This document shows positions 1 to 8,810 of a DNA stretch of 64,000 bases, piece after piece. Numbering within the stretch: the stretch's first letter is position 1; the number at the start of each line of letters is the position of its first letter. The translations under genes were made by a program, and so were the position numbers. This stretch comes from Gammaproteobacteria bacterium. Its GTDB lineage: Bacteria; Pseudomonadota; Gammaproteobacteria; 21-64-14. The stretch lies in the NCBI GenBank assembly GCA_027013145.1, contig JALUXX010000005.1:1-64000 (forward strand). The letters run 5' to 3'. The notes under the pieces are model-generated. The model was given only the letters and a program-made list of their open reading frames with translations. It was not told the DNA's origin and did not search any database.

Positions 1-98
1 TCACCCATCGGGTGAACGCCTCCTCAGCAGATTGTGTCGTCAGGACAACAGATTACATAGAAACGGCAGCGTGAATCTACGCTTCTAGGTTCACACGC
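1..98 (-). mobile_element. Probable insertion-sequence end (rest lies left of window)
   Basis: The first ~100 bases are less GC-rich than the rest and interrupt pilS. They contain an imperfect inverted repeat, GTGAATCTA/TAGGTTCAC (about 71-94), next to the point where pilS homology starts. On the minus strand a GGAGG (23-19) precedes an ATG (8-6) by 10 bases, as expected for a transposase gene reading leftward out of the window. No transposase protein is visible, so the IS identity and family are unknown. Alternatives are an assembly junction or a small rearrangement. Confidence 0.4.
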
Positions 99-245
99 TC
101 GGCACATGGAACCGGCCTCGGCCTCTACATCGCGCGCGAGCTGTGCGAACTCAACCGCGCCGTGCTCGAGTACCTCCCCGCCGGCGCGGGCGAGAGCCGC
201 TTCCGCGCCACCTTCGCCCCCGCCGACACACCGGAGCCCGCCTGA
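99..245 (+). pseudogene. pilS: 3' remnant of PilS sensor histidine kinase
   Basis: The frame ending at the TGA at 243-245 encodes GTGLGLYIARELCELNRA and a short tail. This is the G2 ATP-binding box and C-terminus typical of PilS, the membrane kinase that phosphorylates PilR. Homology begins about residue F/T before the GTGLG motif; the same frame meets a TGA at 72-74, so the dimerisation domain and the rest of the kinase are not encoded contiguously here. The stop lies 3 bases before pilR, the usual pilS-pilR arrangement. I infer that pilS was cut by the adjacent insertion. A functional kinase could exist elsewhere. Confidence 0.7.
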
Positions 246-248
246 GCC

Positions 249-1580
<1,332 letters not shown>

Positions 1581-1656
1581 GGCGCGGCCGGACGGAATGC
1601 GGAACGGGCGCCCCCGGTGGACCGAGGCCCACCCTGCATCCGCCCCCGAACCCGAG

Positions 1657-1680
1657 GTAGGGCCGGGCTCGCCCGGCCGA
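1657..1680 (+). repeat. GTAG-type REP hairpin
   Basis: GTAG followed by GGCCGGGC-TC-GCCCGGCC, a perfect 8-bp stem. The leading GTAG tetranucleotide plus palindrome is the classical form of REP sequences mobilised by RAYT transposases. It is the first of several such units between pilR and the first pilin. Confidence 0.55.
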
Positions 1681-1720
1681 CGGCGTCGATCGTACGGGCG
1701 CGGTTTGGATCGATGCGACC

Positions 1721-1742
1721 GGCGGGCCAAGGCCCGCCCTAC
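1721..1742 (-). repeat. GTAG-type REP hairpin, inverted orientation
   Basis: GGCGGGCC-AA-GGCCCGCC followed by CTAC, which on the minus strand reads GTAGGGCGGGCC. It has an 8-bp stem and opposite orientation to the unit at 1657. Confidence 0.55.
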
Positions 1743-1771
1743 GGGCTGGCGGCCTGACCGATCCGATCCAT

Positions 1772-1864
1772 GTAGCCTGGATGGAGCGAAGCGAAATCCA
1801 GGGACAACGCTTCTTCTGCCACCGCCATCCCCGGATTCCGGCCTGCGGCCTGCATCCGGGCTAC
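1772..1864. repeat. BIME-like pair of inverted REP units
   Basis: The left unit starts GTAGCCTGGATGGAGCGAAG and the right unit ends with GCATCCGGGCTAC, so GTAG ends face outward. The 'GTAGCC(T/C)GGATGGAGCGAAGCG' type is a dispersed repeat I recognise from many gammaproteobacterial genomes. It probably has no direct role in pilin expression because the sigma-54 promoter lies 320 bases downstream. Confidence 0.6.
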
Positions 1865-2186
1865 GAGGCGTGCGTGCACGCGTCGGGCGTGGATCGGGCG
1901 TCGCCGGCGGCGTAGGATGTACCTCCGGCACGGTTGACCCGCGGGCAGGGAGGCCCGCCGTCGTGCACCTTTCGATCCCGATTCCGCCGCCCGCCACAGT
2001 CGCCGGTGCCCCGTCCCGCGGGCGCCGGCGGGGTGACGCCCAGCGTCAGCTTGTGACGCCCGTGGACCCGCCGCGGCCCCCGTCGCGCCGCGCCGCCTCG
2101 CCCTTCCCCTTCAAGCCCCCCCGCAATCGGCCGAAAAAACGGGCACCTGGGCGCGCCGAAGGGCGTCTCGCGGCCGCCCGGGCCCT

Positions 2187-2204
2187 TTGGCATGGATCCT
2201 GCTT
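2187..2204 (+). promoter_or_regulatory. Sigma-54 promoter of pilA1
   Basis: TTGGCATGGATCCTGCTTT has GG at 2189-2190 and GC at 2201-2202 separated by exactly 10 bases, matching the -24/-12 element (TGGCAC-N5-TTGC). Transcription would start near 2214, about 80 bases before the pilin ATG. PilR immediately upstream is the expected activator. Confidence 0.8.
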
Positions 2205-2295
2205 TCCCTTGGGCAGGTCCGAACCGCGCCCGCAGCCGGCGTGCGGCCGGCAACCAAGGCGAGAGTCCTTCAGTCCGCAATCGAGGAGAGTCGAC

Positions 2296-2778
2296 ATGAC
2301 GCGCAAGCAACAGGGTTTCACACTGATCGAGCTGATGATCGTGGTCGCGATCATCGGTATCCTGGCGGCGATCGCCATCCCCGCCTATCAGGACTACACC
2401 GTCCGGGCGAAGGTGACCGAGGGCCTGAGCCTCGCCGACGCCGCCAAGACGGCGGTATCCGAGACCTACCAGTCCAACGGCAGCTTCCCCGCCACGGCGA
2501 ACAACGCGAGCTACGGGCTTCCGGCCAAGGCGAGTATCTCCGGCAAATATGTTACGAGTGTCGACGTCGGGAACAACGGTAAGATCACGATCACCTACGC
2601 CAATACCGTTGGCGGCAACCCGCCCGTGGGCAACAAGGTGCTCACCCTCACGCCCGTGACCCCGTCCGGGGCGGTCGCCTGGATCTGCGGCAACACGACC
2701 ATCACGGTTGCCGGAAACTCGTACACCGGGTCCGGGACGACCGTTCCCAACAAGTACCTCCCCGCCAACTGCCGCTGA
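2296..2778 (+). CDS. pilA: Type IV major pilin PilA (copy 1)
   Basis: Type IVa prepilin, 160 aa. The leader MTRKQQG is followed by [20 protein letters not shown], giving the Gly(-1)/Phe(+1) cleavage site and Glu+5 required by PilD and for assembly. Two C-terminal cysteines (WICGNTT... and ...LPANCR) would close the D-region disulphide loop. The start is the ATG preceded by GAGGAG at 2283-2288; the track's longer ORF runs through the promoter and is not real. The N-terminal half is almost identical to the next gene, showing tandem duplication. It has its own sigma-54 promoter and is followed by a strong terminator. Confidence 0.95.
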   Translation: MTRKQQGFTLIELMIVVAIIGILAAIAIPAYQDYTVRAKVTEGLSLADAAKTAVSETYQSNGSFPATANNASYGLPAKASISGKYVTSVDVGNNGKITITYANTVGGNPPVGNKVLTLTPVTPSGAVAWICGNTTITVAGNSYTGSGTTVPNKYLPANCR

Positions 2779-2803
2779 TCCGGCACGAATCGGGAAACGA
2801 CCG

Positions 2804-2840
2804 GAAGCGCCCCCTCTGGGGGCGCTTCGCCTTTCTCCGG
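2804..2840 (+). terminator. Rho-independent terminator after pilA1
   Basis: Perfect 11-bp stem GAAGCGCCCCC/GGGGGCGCTTC with a TCT loop (2804-2828), followed by a short pyrimidine-rich tail GCCTTTCT. It separates the two pilin transcription units. Confidence 0.8.
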
Positions 2841-2859
2841 GCGGACACGAGGCACGACG

Positions 2860-2878
2860 CTGGCTCGGTTCTTGCTTG
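2860..2878 (+). promoter_or_regulatory. Sigma-54 promoter of pilA2
   Basis: CTGGCTCGGTTCTTGCTTG has GG at 2862-2863 and GC at 2874-2875 with 10 bases between, matching the -24/-12 consensus. It lies between the pilA1 terminator and the second pilin ATG at 2926, so the two pilins can be transcribed independently. Confidence 0.8.
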
Positions 2879-2925
2879 TTTCGTGATCGGGCGAACGAAT
2901 CGAAGACGAGGCCGAGGCCGAAACG

Positions 2926-3357
2926 ATGCACCACCGACAGCGCGCATTCACCCTGATCGAACTGATGATCGTGGTCGCGATCGTCGGGATCCTGGCGGCG
3001 ATCGCCATCCCCGCCTACCAGGACTACACCGTCCGGGCCAAGGTCACCGAGGGCCTGACGCTGATCTCGCCGGTCAAGGTGGCGGTCGACGAGCAGTTCC
3101 TCGCCAACGGCGCGATCCCAGGAAGCGGCAATGCGAGCTTCCAACTGCCGGCGGCGGCCAGCATCAGCGGGCGCTATACGCGTTCGGTCACCGTGAGCGG
3201 CGGCACCATCACCATCGCCTACCGCACCCTCGGGACGGCGGGCGCCGCCACCCTGGTGCTCACGCCGACCACGATCGCCGGCGGCGTCCATTGGACCTGC
3301 GGCGCGGCCGGGAGCACGCTGCCCAACCGCTACCGCCCGGCCGCGTGCCGGAACTGA
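2926..3357 (+). CDS. Type IV pilin (copy 2) with Ala at the -1 cleavage position
   Basis: Prepilin of 143 aa with the N-terminal helix [20 protein letters not shown] and +5 Glu, followed by [15 protein letters not shown] as in copy 1. C-terminal cysteines (HWTCGAAG and RPAACRN) form the likely D-loop. The leader is MHHRQRA, so the residue before the cleavage site is alanine (codon GCA), not glycine. PilD-type peptidases strongly prefer Gly at -1; Ala is the only substitution reported to retain substantial processing. It could be a second major pilin, a poorly processed variant or an alternative subunit. Confidence 0.9.
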   Translation: MHHRQRAFTLIELMIVVAIVGILAAIAIPAYQDYTVRAKVTEGLTLISPVKVAVDEQFLANGAIPGSGNASFQLPAAASISGRYTRSVTVSGGTITIAYRTLGTAGAATLVLTPTTIAGGVHWTCGAAGSTLPNRYRPAACRN

Positions 3358-3376
3358 CGCGCAGACGAAGGCACTC

Positions 3377-5347
3377 ATGATCTCCACCAGGGAACGGCGG
3401 ACCGACGCACTCCTCCTGCTCGCAATCCTGGCGCTGACCGCGGTCGCCTACTGGCCGGGTCTCTCCGGCGGCTATCTCTACGACGACGCGCCCAACATCG
3501 TCGACAATACCCGCCTGCACATCCATACCCTCGCGCCCGGGGCGCTGCTCTCGGCGGCGTTCTCCTCGCATTCGGGACCGTTGATGCGGCCGGTCAGCAT
3601 GGTCTCGTTCGCGCTCGACTACTATTTCTTCGGTCTCGCGCCCTACGCCTTCAAGGCCACCAACCTCGCGATCCACCTGCTCAACGGGGTGCTGATCTTC
3701 TGGCTCACGACGCTCATCCTGCGCGGGCGCCGGCGCCGGCGCCCGGAGGAGATGACGCCTGCCGCCGCGCGGACCCTTGCGCTCGCGGTCACGGCGGCGT
3801 GGCTGCTGCACCCGCTGAACCTCACGCCGGTCCTCTACGTGGTACAGCGCATGGCGAGCCTCGCGGCCCTGTTCACGCTGCTGGGGCTGTGCCTCTATGC
3901 GCGCGCCCGGCTCCGGGCCCTCGACGGGCGCGGGGGCCTCGGCAAGGGACTGACGCTCGCGCTCGCCTGCATCGTCCCGGCGGCGCTGAGCAAGGAGACG
4001 GGCCTGCTGCTGCCGATCTATCTGCTGGTCCTCGAGGCCGGCGTGTTCGGCTTCCGCGACGCGGACGGCGGCCGCAACCGCCTGCTGGTGCGCACGGCGC
4101 TCGGCGGTACGGCCGCGGCGCTGGCGGGTGCCGGCGCCTGGCTCCTGACCCACCCTCATTTCGTCACCGCCGGCTACGCGGGCCGCGACTTCACGCTCGG
4201 ACAGCGGCTGCTGACCGAGCCGCGGGTGATCCTCTGGTATCTGCGCATGATCGTCGCGCCCAGCACGCACAGCCTGGGGCTCTACCACGACGATTTCCCG
4301 ATATCGCACGGCCTGTTCCAGCCGGTCACCACCCTGCCCGCCATCCTCGCCGTGATCGGCCTGATCGCGGCCGGACTCCTGCTGCTGCGACGCGTACCGC
4401 TGGTCGGCCTCGGCATCCTGTGGTTCTTCACCGGCCAGTTGATGGAGTCGACGGTCTTCCCTCTGCTGATCGCACAGGAACAGCGCAATTACCTGGCCGA
4501 CTACGGGATCCTGCTGGCATTCGCCTACGGGTTCTACCGCCTCGCGAGGCGCGTCGAGATGCGGGCCTTTTTGCGCACCGCCGCGGTGGGCTTCGTCGCC
4601 CTCCTCTTCGCCACCACACTGACCCGGGCCTGGCACTGGCGCAATCCCGTGGACCAAGCGCTCTACGCGGCTCGCCACCACCCGGCCTCCGCGGACAGTC
4701 TCTATATGCTCGGGCGCATCTATGCCAACGCGGCGATGCAGGGGCAGATCTCGAACCCGGCACCCGCCTTCGCCACCCTGGAGCGCGCCGCCGCGCTCGG
4801 GCCGTCGATCGTCCCGGAGGCCGCCCTGATCCTGCTGAGCGGGAAGCTGCACCGGCCGGTCGATCCGGCATGGACGGCGGCGATTGCGCGCAAGCTTGTG
4901 GCAGCGCCGCTGACCCCCTCCGATCTCAATGCCCTCAAGCATCTCGTCGTCTGCCTGCAATCCGGCTGCCGCCTGCCCCCCCCCGCGATGACGCAGGTGT
5001 TCCGGGCGGCGTTTCGTGCGCCGAACCTCCATCGCATGGCGGGACCCTGGGCGAATCTGTACACCGTATACGGTCAGTACGAGATCAACGTCCGCGGCGA
5101 TCTCGCCGCAGGGCTGCACGCCTTCCGGCGCGCCGTCGCCGTCGCGCCCCACGCAGCACAGTATCGCATCAACCTCATCAATCTGTATCTCGTCTTGGGC
5201 CGAACCGGCGAGGCCGAACGACAGTTGACCGCCCTGCGCGCGCTCGACCGCTTCGGCACGCTCACGGACGTCATCGCGCCGGTGGCCCGAGACGTGGCGC
5301 GCGCACGTCGCGCCGGTGCGCCGCGCCGTGTTGCCCCGCCCGGTTGA
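3377..5347 (+). CDS. Multi-pass GT-C-like membrane protein with C-terminal TPR region
   Basis: 656 aa. The first ~410 residues hold about ten hydrophobic segments; the first periplasmic loop contains GGYLYDDAPNIV, an acidic motif like those of GT-C glycosyltransferases and TMTC proteins. ALSKETGLLLPIYLLVLE is also typical of that family. The C-terminal ~220 residues are soluble and TPR-like (ADSLYMLGRIYANAA; LYLVLGRTGEAERQL). It begins 19 bases after the second pilin gene, the place where pilin glycosyltransferases such as TfpO lie in other bacteria. I infer a role in glycosylating pilin or exporting glycan, but there is no Wzy_C/PglL signature, so the function is not proven. Confidence 0.6.
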   Translation: MISTRERRTDALLLLAILALTAVAYWPGLSGGYLYDDAPNIVDNTRLHIHTLAPGALLSAAFSSHSGPLMRPVSMVSFALDYYFFGLAPYAFKATNLAIHLLNGVLIFWLTTLILRGRRRRRPEEMTPAAARTLALAVTAAWLLHPLNLTPVLYVVQRMASLAALFTLLGLCLYARARLRALDGRGGLGKGLTLALACIVPAALSKETGLLLPIYLLVLEAGVFGFRDADGGRNRLLVRTALGGTAAALAGAGAWLLTHPHFVTAGYAGRDFTLGQRLLTEPRVILWYLRMIVAPSTHSLGLYHDDFPISHGLFQPVTTLPAILAVIGLIAAGLLLLRRVPLVGLGILWFFTGQLMESTVFPLLIAQEQRNYLADYGILLAFAYGFYRLARRVEMRAFLRTAAVGFVALLFATTLTRAWHWRNPVDQALYAARHHPASADSLYMLGRIYANAAMQGQISNPAPAFATLERAAALGPSIVPEAALILLSGKLHRPVDPAWTAAIARKLVAAPLTPSDLNALKHLVVCLQSGCRLPPPAMTQVFRAAFRAPNLHRMAGPWANLYTVYGQYEINVRGDLAAGLHAFRRAVAVAPHAAQYRINLINLYLVLGRTGEAERQLTALRALDRFGTLTDVIAPVARDVARARRAGAPRRVAPPG

Positions 5348-5400
5348 CGCCCATAGAATGGCCGCAGCGCCGCGCCCGCAGCGAAGGGAAATCTCGAAGA

Positions 5401-6261
5401 ATGGAGCCGAGCCTGAGCATCGTCATCCCCGCGCGCAACGAGGCGGCGGGGCTGGAGCGGCTGCTGCCCGCATTGCGCGCGCGCCACCCGGAAGCCGAAC
5501 TGCTGGTGGTCGACGACGGCTCCACCGATGCCACGCGCGAGACCGCGCAGCGACTCGGTGCCAGGGTGATCTCCCACGCGTACGGACAGGGAAACGGGGC
5601 GGCGATCAAGTCCGGCGCGCGGGCGGCCGCGGGCGAGGAACTGGTGTTCATGGACGCCGACGGGCAGCACGACCCCGAGGACGTGGCGCGACTGCTCGAC
5701 ACCCTGCACCAAGGCTACGACATGGTGGTCGGGGCCCGCGACGGAAACTCCCAGGCGAGTCTGCTGCGGGGGCTCGGCAACCGCTTCTACAACCGCCTCG
5801 CAAGCTGGATGGTGGGACGGCGGATCGCCGATCTCACCTCGGGTTTCCGTGCCGTGCGCGCGGAGCGGTTTCGCGAGTTCCTGTTCCTTCTGCCCAACGG
5901 CTTCTCCTACCCGACGACCATCACGATGTCGTTCTGCCGCGCGGGTTATGCCCTGGCCTTCGTGCCGATCCACGCCCACGCGCGGCTCGGGCGCAGCCAC
6001 ATCCGGCCGCTGCATGACAGTCTGCGCTTTTTCATCATCATATTCCGCGTCGGCACCCTCTATTCACCCCTGAAGCTATTTCTGCCCGTCAGCGCCCTCT
6101 TCTTTCTGCTCGGGATCGGCCGCTACGTCTATACGTATACGCATTACGGGACCTTCACCAACATGAGCGCCCTGTTGCTGGCCACCTCGGTACTGATCTT
6201 CCTCATCGGCCTGATCTCCGAGCAGATCACCAACCTGGTGTTCATGCAACGGTCGAAGTGA
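5401..6261 (+). CDS. Glycosyltransferase family 2, DPM1-like, membrane anchored
   Basis: 286 aa. The GT-A domain starts LSIVIPARNEAAGLERLLP and contains VVDDGSTDAT and the metal-binding FMDADGQHDPED (DxD). These features match polyprenyl-phosphate hexose synthases, which load a sugar from a nucleotide donor onto a lipid carrier. Two C-terminal hydrophobic segments (about 225-275) anchor it in the inner membrane. A GT-C enzyme such as the preceding gene would use the lipid-linked sugar, so the pair is a plausible donor/transferase couple. The donor sugar cannot be read from sequence. Confidence 0.8.
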   Translation: MEPSLSIVIPARNEAAGLERLLPALRARHPEAELLVVDDGSTDATRETAQRLGARVISHAYGQGNGAAIKSGARAAAGEELVFMDADGQHDPEDVARLLDTLHQGYDMVVGARDGNSQASLLRGLGNRFYNRLASWMVGRRIADLTSGFRAVRAERFREFLFLLPNGFSYPTTITMSFCRAGYALAFVPIHAHARLGRSHIRPLHDSLRFFIIIFRVGTLYSPLKLFLPVSALFFLLGIGRYVYTYTHYGTFTNMSALLLATSVLIFLIGLISEQITNLVFMQRSK

Positions 6262-6262
6262 C

Positions 6263-7483
6263 GTGCGCCGGCGGGCCAAGATCCTGGTCCTGACCTCGAC
6301 CTTCCCGCGCCGCGCCGCCGACGCCGAGCCGGGATTCGTGATGGCGCTGTGCGCGCGGCTGGCCGAGGAGTTCGATGTGCACGTCCTGGCGCCACACGCG
6401 CCCGGGGCGGCGCGTTCCGAGGTCCTCGACGGAATCGCGGTCACCCGTTACCGCTACGCCCCGGTGCGCTGGGAACGCCTCGCCTACGACGGCGGTATCC
6501 TGGCGAACCTGCGGCGGCGGCCCTGGCTCGCCGCCCTCGTACCCTTGCTGGTCGGCGCCCAGATCGGCGCCGCGGCGCGGCTGCTGCGCCGCGGCCGCTA
6601 CGACCTGATCCACGCCCACTGGCTGCTGCCGCAGGGGTTCGCAGCGGTGCTCGCGACGCGGCTGGCGCGCCGCTCGATCCCCGTTGTGTGCACCGCGCAT
6701 GGCGGCGACTGGTTCGCCCTGCGCGGCCGCATCGCGATGGCGTTCAAGCGCTGGGCATTGCGGCGCGTGGACATACTCACGGTGGTCAGCCGCGCCATGG
6801 AGGAGGCCGTGCGCCGGGACGGAACGGTGCCGAAGCGGCTCGAAATCGTACCGATGGGGACCGACCTCGCGCGGCGCTTCACGCCGCCGCCGGCCCCGCG
6901 CGGCGCCGGCATCGAATTGTTGTTCGTGGGTCGGCTGGTGGAGAAGAAGGGGCTCGAACACCTTCTCCGGGCGCTCCCGGAGATTCTCCGCTTCCGCCCG
7001 GAGACGAAACTCACGGTGGCCGGGCGGGGCCCGGAAGAGGGTCGCCTGCGGGATCTGGCCGCACGTCTCGGCTTGGGCGCGGACATCCGCTTCCTGGGCG
7101 CCGTACCCCACGGGGAACTCCCCGCGCTCTTCCGCCGCGCGACGCTGTTCGTCGCGCCCTTCGTGGTAGCCTCGGGCGGCGATCAGGAGGGCTTCGGACT
7201 GGTGCTGGTCGAGGCCCTGGGTTGCGAGTGCCCGGTCCTCACCTCGGACCTGCCCGCAGTACGCGACATCGTGATCCCCGAGCGCACCGGGGTACTGGTC
7301 CCGCCGGGCGATCCCCGGGCCCTGGCCGAGGCGGCGATCTCCCTCCTCGCCGATCCGGAGCGCAGGCACCGCCTGGCAAGCGCGGGGAGGCGTCACGTCC
7401 GTGCGCACTTCAGCTGGGAGGCGAGCGGCGCGCACTACCGGCGCATCCTCCGGGAAGCGATCGGGGGGGCGGGCGGGGAATGA
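6263..7483 (+). CDS. Glycosyltransferase family 4 (GT-B)
   Basis: 406 aa, GTG start 1 base after the previous stop. The N-terminal domain reads KILVLTSTFPRR and the C-terminal domain carries FVGRLVEKKGLEHLLRAL and the nucleotide-binding E-x7-E region GGDQEGFGLVLVEALGCE. The hinge region has HAHWLLPQGFAAV and TAHGGDW. These are standard for retaining GT4 enzymes that add hexoses to a growing glycan at the inner leaflet. It belongs to one operon with its neighbours. The acceptor and sugar are unknown. Confidence 0.85.
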   Translation: MRRRAKILVLTSTFPRRAADAEPGFVMALCARLAEEFDVHVLAPHAPGAARSEVLDGIAVTRYRYAPVRWERLAYDGGILANLRRRPWLAALVPLLVGAQIGAAARLLRRGRYDLIHAHWLLPQGFAAVLATRLARRSIPVVCTAHGGDWFALRGRIAMAFKRWALRRVDILTVVSRAMEEAVRRDGTVPKRLEIVPMGTDLARRFTPPPAPRGAGIELLFVGRLVEKKGLEHLLRALPEILRFRPETKLTVAGRGPEEGRLRDLAARLGLGADIRFLGAVPHGELPALFRRATLFVAPFVVASGGDQEGFGLVLVEALGCECPVLTSDLPAVRDIVIPERTGVLVPPGDPRALAEAAISLLADPERRHRLASAGRRHVRAHFSWEASGAHYRRILREAIGGAGGE

Positions 7484-8388
7484 AGGAGCTGGCCTGCGTC
7501 GTCGTCACCTACCGGCCCGACCTGGACATTCTGGCGCGTCTGCTCCTCGCGCTGCCCGCCGAGGCCGGTGTGATCCTCGTGGACAACGCCTCCGGCCATG
7601 GGATCCCGGACGAGTTGACCCGACTCCTCGCGGCGCGCCGGCGCAGTCACCTGATCCGCAACGACCACAACGCCGGACTTGCGACGGCGATCAACCAGGG
7701 CGTCCGCGCGGCCCGCGATCGCTGGCCGGACACCCGCTACGCCCTGCTTCTGGACCAGGATACCGAACCCGAGACCGGCGCGATCGCGGTGCTGATGGGC
7801 GGCGTGGCGCAGCTGCAACGCGCCGAGCCTCCGCCCGGGGCCGTCGGACCGAGTCTGGTCGACGCCGCGACGGGCATGAGCCACGGTTTCCATCGGAGCA
7901 CCCGCTGGCGCTGGACGCGCGTGTATCCGGATCGGGGCGGACCGGTGTCCTGCGCCAGCCTCAACGGCAGCGGTACGGTCGTACCGATCCGGCTGTTCAT
8001 CGAACTCGGCGGACTCGAGGAGGGGCTGTTCATCGATCACGTCGATACCGAGTGGGGGTTCCGTGTCCGGGCGGCCGGCTACGGCCTCTACGGGATCCCC
8101 GCGGCGCGGTTCGTACACCGCATGGGCCGCGACAGCCGCCGCATCTGGCTCTTCGGATGGCGCATATGGCCGATGCGCACGCCCGCGCGCCACTACTATT
8201 TATTCCGGAACGCGGTCGTTCTCCTCCGCCGGAGCTACGTGCCGCGCGTCTGGAAATCCTGGGCGATCATCAAGTTGTTGTTGACCGCGGGCGTCCACGC
8301 GGCGATCGGCCCGCGTCGCGGCGCCCACTTGGGGAGGATGCTGGCCGGGGTGCGTGACGGACTGAGGGGCGACCCCCCGCGTCGCTGA
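7480..8388 (+). CDS. Glycosyltransferase family 2, rhamnosyltransferase-like
   Basis: 302 aa; the start overlaps the preceding stop in an ATGA. The GT2 fold begins ACVVVTYRPDLDILARLL and includes VDNASG, NAGLATAINQG and LLLDQDTEP (DxD-type). The later INHVDTEW-like segment (FIDHVDTEWGFRVRAAG) resembles the catalytic region of dTDP-rhamnosyl transferases such as RfbN/WbbL. The C-terminus (YYLFRNAVVLLRRSYVP) is amphipathic and may bind membrane. It ends the presumed pilin/surface glycan operon. Confidence 0.8.
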   Translation: MKELACVVVTYRPDLDILARLLLALPAEAGVILVDNASGHGIPDELTRLLAARRRSHLIRNDHNAGLATAINQGVRAARDRWPDTRYALLLDQDTEPETGAIAVLMGGVAQLQRAEPPPGAVGPSLVDAATGMSHGFHRSTRWRWTRVYPDRGGPVSCASLNGSGTVVPIRLFIELGGLEEGLFIDHVDTEWGFRVRAAGYGLYGIPAARFVHRMGRDSRRIWLFGWRIWPMRTPARHYYLFRNAVVLLRRSYVPRVWKSWAIIKLLLTAGVHAAIGPRRGAHLGRMLAGVRDGLRGDPPRR

Positions 8389-8810
8389 TCGAGGAGCCGC
8401 CCCGCCGGGTGCCGCGAGGGCCGATGGAGGCACCCGCCGACCCGACCGGCAACGCGGCGCAGGCTATGCTATAAATCGGGGTGATCGGGGATCGGCCCCT
8501 CCCGGAGGGACCGGCCACAGGGACGTGGAATGCCCGTATTTCCTCACCGGCGACGGGTAGGGGGATCCCCGCCCGCACTCGCCCGGCGGCGCGGACGTCC
8601 GCCGGCGGGGCACCGTCGCACCCCCGCCTCGTCCCTTCGGCGCTCAAGTTCCCGTCGGAGACGGTCGATACTCCGAAGGTCCGGGGCCCTGGATCGGTTG
8701 GATCCGACCCTTATAGGTCAATGACTTATTTGGTGAACCCGGTCAAGGTTTCACACCGGCCCCGCGCGCATGCTTGAAGGTGCGGCGCCCACCCGAAAAC
8801 AGGACCAGTC
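8389..8810. other. Intergenic region upstream of pilB
   Basis: 422 bases with no convincing gene; the track ORFs here lack family resemblance. AT-richer islands occur at about 8465-8476 (TATGCTATAAAT) and 8708-8735 (CTTATAGGTCAATGACTTATTT) in an otherwise GC-rich stretch, and the pilB-pilC-pilD operon needs a promoter here. I cannot fix -35/-10 hexamers with confidence and see no sigma-54 site matching those upstream of the pilins. Confidence 0.35.

Noticed and set aside
1597-2295. N-terminal extension of the first pilin ORF
   Set aside because: It runs through REP repeats and the sigma-54 promoter; prepilins start only a few residues before the hydrophobic helix.
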